Assembly (NCBI GenBank): GCA_964020085.1
Contig: OZ026604.1
Location: forward strand, 4,749,467-4,813,466
Reading direction: 5' to 3'
Length of the DNA stretch: 64,000 bases
From: Micromussa lordhowensis
Taxonomy: Eukaryota > Cnidaria > Anthozoa > Scleractinia > Lobophylliidae
In this document: positions 57,001-64,000 of the stretch, piece after piece
Numbering within the stretch: the first letter of the stretch is position 1
How the letters are laid out: each line of letters opens with the position of its first letter
Program-made: the position numbers and the translations under genes
Notes under the pieces: generated by a model
The model's input: only the letters and a program-made list of their open reading frames with translations
Databases searched by the model: none
Told to the model about the DNA's origin: nothing

Positions 57001-59266
57001 TAATGACAGCCCTGGTTGGTGATAGTTAAAATTAAATGTTGTTTTCCAGGAAGCAGCCAAGATATTTGTGATGGAAGCTGATGATAGCAACAATATTTCT
57101 CATGAGGTTTGTTTACATGAATTGCCTTAGAGACCCTAAGGGGGAACTCCCATATATATAGATGGGGATACTTGTTTGAAATCTTGAAAAGTACCCCTAG
57201 GAGGTACCGAGATCCTGTTTAGTGGTCATTGCTTGAGGTACCAATTCTAATACAACACATTATCTCCTATCATATTTTGTTTTGGCTCGATACCCTAAAA
57301 TCTACCAAAACCACGTTTTTAACCCCTAAAAGGAATGACAAGCACTCCTGTCCTTTTTATATGGGGAGTCCCCTCCCCCCCCCCCCCTGGGATTAGAGAC
57401 ATCACGTTTTTACCACTTACAGTGAACATGTGGAGATTTTGACTCTCAGTACTGCAAGATTATCATTTTAAAGTTCATTTGTGGCAAGCCTTTTGTTGAC
57501 AACGCAAGATGTTGACTTCTATCTTGTGCATCTTGCTAATTATTTTAAAAGGGTTAAAATATGATAGCTGTATGGTTATTTTACAGGTAAATGTAAAATA
57601 TACACTTAGAGATTAGAATTCTCTTACCCTAGACAGCTGAACAAGCCTTACATGTATTTTTCTTAAGTTCATATTTAAATATTAAATTGTCAAGTTTAAA
57701 CAAAAGAAATGTGAACTGTGACAGTGTTTGGATTTTTAAATTCTATAATTCACATAGATTTTTCTGATTTTATTGTTCTGTTTTTGCCTTCATTTTAGTA
57801 TTGAGTGAGAAGGTAGATCAAATACTTGTGACACTTACCACATTTCCAAACACCAAGTGTAATTTGTGATAAAATATTCCACTGAATGCCATATTTTCAA
57901 GTCTCTTCTCAGTGTTTGGAAATCTGTCAAAAGACAGACCTGACAGAGTGTTCTGTGTTTTCTGTTGTTTTGTAATAGGTTGCGCAGTATATTCACTTTG
58001 CCACACCTGTGTTACAAGCCTTCTTGGATAAATACCAAGAGGAGGAGGAGAAGGAGGTGGAGCGAATAAAACAAAGGTAATCAACTTTGATTTCTTCTTG
58101 CAATAGTGAACATCAGATGGGTTGCGGAAGTAAAAACTGGAATTAGTTAACTTCTGGTGTTTAATGTACAGCTGAAATTAGCCTTAGAACTGATTTGAAA
58201 TCCAATAGAAAACAAGGTTGACAGACCTTTTCAGAGGGTTATTTTTTTTTAGCTGTGATTTGACTCGTTTTGCGGGATGGAACTTGGGATAGCAGCTACC
58301 TTTCTCACAACTGAAATTTGCAGTGATTTACTTAATAATCTTCAATTTGCAATAAGACAGTCTGAGAAGCCTTGTCTAATGTCCTGGTATCCTGCAATAT
58401 CAAGTCAATTAATTGATATGGCCAAATTTTGGTACAGGAAATATGTAATATGTTTGTATGTTTTAACTCAGGATGATTATATTTCCTGGTAATTTTTGTT
58501 TTAGCAGTTTACTGAAAAACTTCATTAGAAATAGTAAAATTAGAGTTGTGTGACATTTCAATGTTGCTAACATCATTATCAAGGTAAAAATGAAAGTTTA
58601 ATCATGGTGTGAATTTAAAGAACTGGAACTAGTATAATAGACATTATTAAATTCTCAGCCTCGGATAATGCAATTCTAGCTTTCTGATTGTTTCACTAGA
58701 TCTCGGTTACCAGTCATTATACCTGCGTTTGACCTTATATGGAAATGAATGCGGCAAATGAGGCTCGACATAAAATTTTCAGCATTTCGTTTTGGCGCCC
58801 GGGAGGCGCATCACTTTCTGGTCGTTTCTTAGACTTAATAAAATTTAGCAAAACCAAAGGTTGACAATTTAATAAAACAATTATTCCATTCACACTTGTT
58901 GGATATGAGATAAATTGTAGCCAACTTGGCCCTGCGGGCCTCGTTGGCTATTTACCATCTCGTATCCAATGCGCGCTCATGGAATAATTGTTAATTAGCT
59001 TGTGATCTCATGTAAACTGTGAACGTGCCAACTATGAGCACAAAATTTATGTGAGACCACAAGCAAATCTCTATTATCTTAGTTCCACTAATTTATATTT
59101 ACACTGTGATAGATCTGTCATTTTTACCTTGATAATGATGTTAGCAACATTAAAACATCATATGACTCTAATTTTATTGTTTTATTTGTTATTTTCCATT
59201 TTCAGCTATATGTTATATCGTCAGAAGTTGCAAGAGAGACTTGCAGAGATCTCCACTGCTGTATAA
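46688..59266 (+). CDS. RASSF family protein with LIM, RA and SARAH domains
   Basis: Twelve exons: 46688-46727, 46927-47021, 51178-51314, 52391-52469, 53392-53553, 54696-54812, 55176-55289, 55849-55900, 56058-56122, 57050-57106, 57979-58076, 59206-59266. All phases agree and give 358 aa. A LIM domain lies at residues 4-60 ([30 protein letters not shown]). A RASSF2/4/6-type segment follows ([20 protein letters not shown]). The Ras-association domain is at about 210-295 ([23 protein letters not shown]) and the SARAH helix at about 310-355. RASSF proteins scaffold Ras-like GTPases and Hippo/MST kinases. Vertebrate RASSF2/4/6 lack the LIM domain, while the fly Rassf has it. A stop lies in frame just upstream of the ATG, so this exon is a true 5' start. 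Confidence 0.9.
47022..51177. other. Large RASSF intron, no gene seen
   Basis: AT-rich intron. An open minus-strand frame at 47646-47918 lacks start context, splice partners and recognisable motifs. No clear transposon ends found. Confidence 0.5.
51430..51590. mobile_element. 161-bp inverted-repeat MITE in RASSF intron
   Basis: TGTTGTAGGTCAAAATGAA at the left is inverted at the right (TTCATTTTGACCTACAACA), and the similarity continues for about 35 bp per arm. Confidence 0.8.
51900..51981. repeat. Palindrome GGGAAATCTCAGACC
   Basis: Arms of about 35 bp (gggaaatctcagaccgaggc, ttgatgtattgacc and their inverse) around a 12-bp loop. A degenerate relative lies just upstream at about 51748-51830. 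Confidence 0.75.
52627..52865. mobile_element. 240-bp foldback element
   Basis: Left arm 'cagacaacttctga' plus 'aaaagttaaaaagtaaaa' mirrors right arm 'ttttactttttaactttt' plus 'tcagaagttgtctg'. Inner 'gatgaagg' words are also inverted. Located in a RASSF intron. Confidence 0.75.
53938..54260. mobile_element. MITE with GGGGTGCATGG / CCCTAAGTGAC ends, with nested insert
   Basis: The left end 'ggggtacatggaaaaaaagc' plus cctaagtgac is mirrored at 'gtcacttaggactttcctat' plus gcaaccc. A related compact copy is at 62455-62586. The middle (about 54010-54184) is another repeat. Confidence 0.65.
54081..54183. repeat. Perfect 40-bp inverted repeat
   Basis: TAATTTGGTTTTATCAACTG (40 bp in total) at 54081-54120 is exactly inverted at 54144-54183 around a 23-bp loop. 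It is part of a family that recurs, inverted and diverged, at 60712-60829 together with the 'aaagaaactgtggtgctgc' flank. Confidence 0.9.
54838..55093 (-). mobile_element. tRNA-derived SINE fragment
   Basis: On the minus strand it starts with a tRNA-like head (gtggtttcaaggttagtg, then ggttatgagccc as a degenerate B box) and continues with the body 'gggcaagacacttcactctc', 'ccacccaggtgtctaaatgg', 'ggcataaccctgcgatgg'. I recognise this body as a widespread invertebrate repeat, from memory. No tail or target duplication was resolved. Confidence 0.6.
57140..57385. mobile_element. MITE with GGGGAACTCCCATATA ends
   Basis: The left end ggggaactcccatatata and the right end tatatggggagtcccc are inverted. 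It contains 'gataccctaaaa' words like the family at 16013. Located in a RASSF intron. Confidence 0.65.
58535..59176. mobile_element. 642-bp inverted-repeat element between SARAH exons
   Basis: TAAAATTAGAG at the left and its exact inverse at the right bound arms of about 95 bp, including a perfect stretch AATGTTGCTAACATCATTAT plus CAAGGTAAAAATGA. The right end is only 30 bp from the final RASSF exon, so it may influence that acceptor. Confidence 0.8.
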
Positions 59267-59870
59267 CAAAATGCAACTGCCTGCTAGGAATTCATTTATT
59301 TTATGTTATTTTTATGCTATTCTAATTTAAAAATATATATATTTATTTGTTTAAATGAAATTAAACCTAAAGGTTACTTAAGAAATAATAGATGTCCTTT
59401 AAGACTACAAGGAGTCTCTCTTTTGCATAGTCTGCCTAGTGTGACTGCACAACCATTTTTTTCTCGTGGCTTTCTTTTGCGTCATGCAGGACTAACCAAA
59501 AGGAAAGAAGGACTTCTCATAGTCTAGATGTTTTAGGCAATTTGCTAAAAGGTCAGATGCTAAGAGTTCTTTTTGTAAAAAAAAGTGTACATAGCTATGT
59601 TAACCATCAAAATCAGAAAATTGTGAACAGAAGACTTATAATTTGTGGCTTGTTTCATAAGTTTAAACCAACCAAATACAAGATGTAACACCTGTAATTA
59701 TATCCAGAAGTAAAGCCTACCATCAGATTGGTTGCGATACATTGTGTTAAAAGATTGTGAGTTTTCAAAGCCATGTCATACAAAAAGTATTTGCATAACA
59801 TATTTTTCTTGGAACAGTTTTAACATTGTGCTGCACCCTTTCAACATTTAGAGGTGGTATTTTTTGTAGC

Positions 59871-60194
59871 TTAATCAAAAACTGAAGTGAGCTGGGATCC
59901 TCCAATAGAATAATAATAATTAGGAGAGACAAATACGACCTTCTGTATGGTAGGCTTTCCATCCATTTGGTCAGAGCATGTGTTCTTTGCCTGGTCGAAA
60001 GAAATAGCATCTTGATCTTGGGACTGATCTTTGACAACAGGTCTCTTTACAGTAAGGACTCTCGAACCATGAACTCTTGAGATTTCTTGTACAAAATTTT
60101 TTGGGTAATTTGTAGAAGGAAGCCCTTCATATAATGTACAAGATTGATTGGATTTTTGCAGTATAAAATGCCAAATACTCTTGCTAATAGACAT
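59871..60194 (-). CDS. Hypothetical 107-aa antisense ORF
   Basis: ATG 60194 to TAA. The composition looks protein-like and hydrophilic (SRVHGSRVLTVKRPVVKDQ, DQMDGKPTIQKVVFVSPN) but there is no recognised domain, splice partner or neighbour in support. It would overlap the RASSF 3' untranslated region in antisense. Confidence 0.2.
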   Translation of the reverse strand: MSISKSIWHFILQKSNQSCTLYEGLPSTNYPKNFVQEISRVHGSRVLTVKRPVVKDQSQDQDAISFDQAKNTCSDQMDGKPTIQKVVFVSPNYYYSIGGSQLTSVFD

Positions 60195-60711
60195 GTAAGG
60201 TCACCCTCTTTCCATCACTGGGTCACTTAAAAATATACAAGAAATGTCAAGTGTTCACAGTTTGAGCGTCCACTGCTATTAAAATAAATGAATGAATCAT
60301 GATATATTTATTTAAAGTTTATGAGGATTCTGAAAAGTGTATTCACCAAATCCAAAGTATTATTGATTCTTATTGTTAACTGGATATTTGAAAGTGTTAA
60401 GTTTTATTAAGACATGCTACACTGTATGTATGTAATATTCTTTTTGAAAGAAATATTAAATCAATCGAAATTGAAATAACTGAGTTGTGTTTGAGTTGTG
60501 TTTTTTAAGGTTTTAAGGTTGAACTTACAACTAGAGTTACAGTTGGTAGTTAACCGGTGATGGGTAATGTTTCAGGCATTAATTTTGCCAGTTTTTTAAT
60601 TACAAGAACATAAGAAGAGGGAATTCAGGGAGTTTATTCGTCATCGTCGTTATCATCATATCGGTCGCATAATGGATTCTGAGGCAGAAGAACCAAATAG
60701 GAACTGGCATG

Positions 60712-60829
60712 GTAAATCTCTTTACGGTGGACAATTCACATTATCATTCAGTTGATGAAACCAAATTATCTTGTAATACTCCCACTGATGCAGCACCACA
60801 GTTTCTTTAGAAACTTGCCCCCTTTATAA
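60712..60829. repeat. Inverted diverged copy of the 54030-54184 repeat
   Basis: Shares 'ctctttacggtggacaattc', 'gatgaaaccaaattatcttg' and 'accacagtttctttagaaac' with the reverse complement of 54010-54150. Confidence 0.75.
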
Positions 60830-61077
60830 TTTCTAACTTCATATCAGTAAGGTCAAGTCTAAAAAGAGGGGTGAGAGGTGACGGTACGTTTAGCTTGTCT
60901 TTCACCCCTTACCCAACCCCCCCCCCCCCGCCCCACCCCCAGCCATGTTGGACCTGATCATGCGTTATGGACCAGAGACGGACCGAAGACTGCATAAGTC
61001 TCTAACATGAAGCACTCTCTATGAAAAGACATTTCATAACAGTTACATGACATAGCAGGTGACATCGAGGAATCAAT

Positions 61078-62441
61078 ATGGCGTCCGCCACTGAAGTTCT
61101 GTCGTTTTTGCGCATTTTAACCTCAAATGCATCAAATGCAACGCCGGCAGAAAAAAGGACAGAATTTGACGAAGTTCTTCTATCAAATATGGAGCGATTG
61201 AAAGGCGCCCTTGGCAAAAAGGGTCGTTTCCAGCAGTTGGAAAAACACTTGGAAAACCACAGGAGAGCTAAAGAATTATCTCAAGCGTTATGTGAAAATG
61301 CCGAGACTTGCCAGAAGGGAAACCTGGATAATCAAAACGACGCTAACGAATTGAAAATGAGAAAAGCAGACTTGACAAATGGCAAAGATGAAATAAGGTG
61401 GAAATTCGTAAAGATATGTTTGGGACTTCTCAAACTGCTTAAAGAATCTTTGGTCAGTCTACTGGCTTGTGACAATAATAGCCAGCAGAAGGCGAAACAG
61501 AAGGTTGGAAAACGAGGGAATGAAGCTCCACCGTTACCTGCGGATTCACTCGGCGTACATGACCAAAAGACAGTGCTGACAGCCATTCAGTTTGTTGTTA
61601 TTTTGGGAATTTGTCCTAATCTAGTTTCGGGTGTTGGTTTGCCAGTAGAAATGAGATCAGGATTTGCTGGTGCTCTGAACATTCATCGTAGTATCAAGAG
61701 TGAAAGGCGTTTGTTTGAATGTGTAAACACACTTGTCGACTGTATAGCACAGCGCACATTGGGTGCTCTGGTTTTGTCCAGACATCTTGGCGATATATTA
61801 TCAGGGCTTCTGCAGATTTGTTATGCTCCTATTTCAGCTTATTCAAATGCCAAATCAAGCAAAATGGATTTGACAAGCTTGAATCCTGGTCACAGCATCA
61901 CAGACGTTTCTGAGAATTTCAGTGATTATTCACGTGGTAATGTTGACGAGGCATGCAAAAAATCACCTGACGTTGCTAAGGATGACTTGGAGGCTAAACC
62001 TTTGGCTGAGCATGATTCCAGTGATCAATTACAGCCAAGTTATCTTTATTTGTTAACTCCAGAACCCCCACACGTGACGAGAAATGATAATCACGAATTG
62101 TTTATCACTTCATCTGAAAGGGAACTGTGTGCTCAGAATCTTCAAAGAATTCTTGACCGTGTTTATCAGCCAATAGTGATAAGAGAGCTTCTGACGCTTC
62201 AGAGGGGACCTATGAGTGTAGGGAGACAGCCAATGAAAAATAATTCTAAGGAAAAATTGTCTGGTGATAATGGAAAGGCAACTGGTAATCAAGGAATGAA
62301 AGATTCAACATTGCCATCTCAAACTCCCAGGTGGATGAAAAATGTTTGTGGCCAACTTCTGTCCGAAAGGCTTATGAAACCAAATGGAGTGAAGGCAGTG
62401 TTACTTGCATTTCTTGAAGGATTAGCAGGTATTAAAGGAAG
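61078..62441 (+). CDS. TANGO6: TANGO6 first coding exon (partial, runs off window)
   Basis: Open from ATG 61078 (MASATEVLSFLRIL) for 454 aa to a donor GGAAG|gtatgc. Diagnostic stretches: QFVVILGICPNLVSGVGLPV, RTLGALVLSRHLGDILSGLL, RILDRVYQPIVIRELLTLQ and CGQLLSERLMKPNGVKAVLL, which I recognise from TANGO6 (TMCO7), a large helical-repeat protein needed for transport and Golgi organisation. The rest of the roughly 1000-aa protein should follow to the right of the window. The open frame continues two codons into the intron (YA, stop), so a single-exon reading would be wrong. Confidence 0.85.
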
Positions 62442-62454
62442 GTATGCATGAAAG

Positions 62455-62586
62455 AAGACCCTAAGTGACAGCTGATAGACTGCAAGATTCTCCTATCAAA
62501 TTGCTTTTCGCTTCCTTCTATGAATAAAGGAGAATTTGACATGAGATCAAGAGTCACTTAGGGCTTTTTTCCATGCACCCCTTCAT
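62455..62586. mobile_element. 130-bp MITE with CCCTAAGTGAC ends
   Basis: 'ccctaagtgac' at the left is inverted as 'gtcacttaggg' at the right, followed by 'cttttttccatgcacccctt'. Same family as 53938-54260. It lies 14 bp inside the first TANGO6 intron. Confidence 0.7.
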
Positions 62587-62961
62587 TAATACAATATAAT
62601 AATTGAATCTATAATACTGAACAAGCTTTTCTTATTGTCACTGTTGTCAACAAATCACATTTTTACATTTTGTAAAAACTGTGGCCATACAGCCAGATGT
62701 TAGTGAGTCTTCTTGAGCAGACATGCTGACAGATAACAAGTAATTCCTGACCATACTATGTAGATGCACATTGTGACGATTTGTTTTAGTAATAAAGGAA
62801 GTTGTACAGTTGGCCGTCTTAATTAAATACGGACATCAAAGGGCTAGAGCTGAGTATTTATGTTATGAATAAAGATGTCTGTATTTAACAGGGAGCAATA
62901 TAACAAGGTATTCTTTAATACCAATAACGAAAGCCCAGTAAGTAAATTATAATATTATAAT

Positions 62962-63726
62962 CAGGGCAAAAAACTTTTTTTTTATTCCACTTGTCCATTG
63001 GACGAGTAAAACTCAGATTTTGGTTGTCCGAAAGTTAATTTCACTTGTCCAAAAAAATGTATTAAAGTGAATAACAAAATATCATTAAAAACGTAGAAAT
63101 TGTATAATCTGTTTTGTACCAAATTTGGAGTGTTCAGTTATTTTAATTTCTGTTGTTCTTTGCACTTTTTAATACAACACCATTTCATATAGACACATCG
63201 GGGATCACTAACATTCTTTATGAACAATACGCGACTTGAGAAAATGCAGCACATCTGTGAGGCATTAAAACTGGGATCTAAGATGAGACATATAAGTCCC
63301 GGCAATATTCTGAGGCTGCTTTCAAGGAAATCATCTGAATTTCTACTGGTCTACTTGCCACAATGGTAATCGCTTCGTTCAAGTGTTGATGAAGCCTTGT
63401 CTCAAACGAGGTCGTCATTTCCATATATGGAATGTGGATCCCAGTCTTTACCGAAACAACAGAACCAGATATTCTCGGAAAATGAAAGCTAACAAAAGCG
63501 AAAACGAACGAGTAAGTTGCCGTGAAAAGAACCCAAACTTCGCGAAACTCAGGTTAGTTTACAAAGTCCGAAATGCTTAGGAACTCGGACCTCAGTAGAA
63601 AAGAACATCTTTTTTTTTCAGCAAACTCTACTCGTCCCGTAGGACAAGTGCTTTCGTAAATCCACTCGTCCGAGATAAGAGAGTACTCGTCTCGGACGGG
63701 TGGACGAGCGGAAGTTTTTTGCCCTG
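62962..63726. mobile_element. 765-bp CAGGGC-ended hAT-like element
   Basis: CAGGGCAAAAAACTT at the left is exactly inverted at the right. Subterminal words 'cacttgtcc', 'ccactcgtcc' and 'ggacgag' recur in both arms. A clear 8-bp duplication was not found. In the TANGO6 intron. Confidence 0.7.
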
Positions 63727-63766
63727 ATAATATTGTTGGATGATAGATAATGTGTTGTTCTAGAAA

Positions 63767-63913
63767 ATATCCATACCTCCCTCCACCCCTCTGGAAATTC
63801 CAATTAATCTCCATACATTTGTTTAAATGTTTAAGTCCTCCAGAACCTCCCACCCCCCCCCCCCCCCCAGGAAATTCTATTCCCTTCTGTGGGGGGAGGA
63901 TCGATATTTTCTG
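63767..63913. mobile_element. Foldback MITE with CTGGAAATTCC core
   Basis: AGAAAATATC at the left is inverted as GATATTTTCT at the right, with inner ggaaattcc / ggaaattct arms and a C run. Related copies lie at about 15750-15900, 26690-26840 and 34765-34915. The last 90 bp of the window hold nothing recognised. Confidence 0.6.
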
Positions 63914-64000
63914 GTAGTCTGCACAATTTATGTGCATGTGTATCTCTTATTGGTCATAATCCTTGCAGTGCAATTTCAAGTATGGAAGCTTTACCTTGAG

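Larger units (their letters stand above)
59267..61077. other. RASSF 3' region and TANGO6 promoter interval
   Basis: Holds the RASSF 3' untranslated region (an AATAAA at about 60284), an antisense open frame, the repeat at 60712-60829, and a short C/G run (60920-60940) upstream of TANGO6. Otherwise nothing recognised. Confidence 0.5.

Overview
This is eukaryotic, animal nuclear DNA. The genes are split by long AT-rich GT-AG introns, and several exons encode metazoan signalling proteins. The gene set (a PH adaptor like DAPP1, an F-box/LRR protein like FBXL15, a RASSF protein with a LIM domain, and TANGO6) together with the very dense short inverted-repeat transposons fits an anthozoan cnidarian, most likely a stony coral or sea anemone. 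The taxon is an inference; nothing in the window fixes the species.

Layout. 1-13.3 kb: the 3' half of a DAPP1-like gene (+). Its introns, or its 5' flank, hold an apparently intact 5.5-kb DNA transposon with two convergent genes: a 750-aa nine-exon THAP transposase (-) and a 204-aa protein made of the zinc-rich cytoplasmic 'ballast' domain of the P2X7 receptor (+). A LINE remnant, a hAT-like element and a TTAA-flanked element also lie there. 12.8-37.8 kb: a rearranged block. The segment from the last DAPP1 exon to FBXL15 (copy A, 12.8-16.5 kb) recurs at 23.8-27.4 kb (copy B) and inverted at 34.2-36.4 kb (copy C). FBXL15 occurs twice, 20 kb apart: copy 1 carries a nonsense codon near its C-terminus and copy 2 is full length. 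Between copies B and C is a large palindrome whose arms each carry an intronless trypsin/V8-like protease gene with the catalytic Ser replaced by Asp. The palindrome spacer carries a third paralog with an intact-looking His-Asp-Ser triad. Between FBXL15 copy 1 and copy B lie a degraded RTE-type LINE and several transposons with clean target-site duplications.

37.8-46.7 kb is mostly noncoding, with one two-exon coding candidate (42.2-44.9 kb) that I do not recognise. 46.7-59.3 kb: a complete 12-exon RASSF gene (+) encoding LIM, Ras-association and SARAH domains in 358 aa. 61.1-64 kb: the first coding exon of TANGO6 (+), which runs off the window.

The host genes are unrelated in function (phosphoinositide signalling, ubiquitin ligase substrate recognition, Hippo/Ras scaffolding, secretory pathway). 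What dominates the window is mobile DNA: at least fifteen terminal-inverted-repeat elements, two LINE remnants and one SINE. The two most interesting objects are the two-gene THAP/P2X7-ballast transposon and the palindromic protease/pseudoprotease cluster. All exon joins were made by hand from splice motifs and reading phase, without alignment or transcript data.
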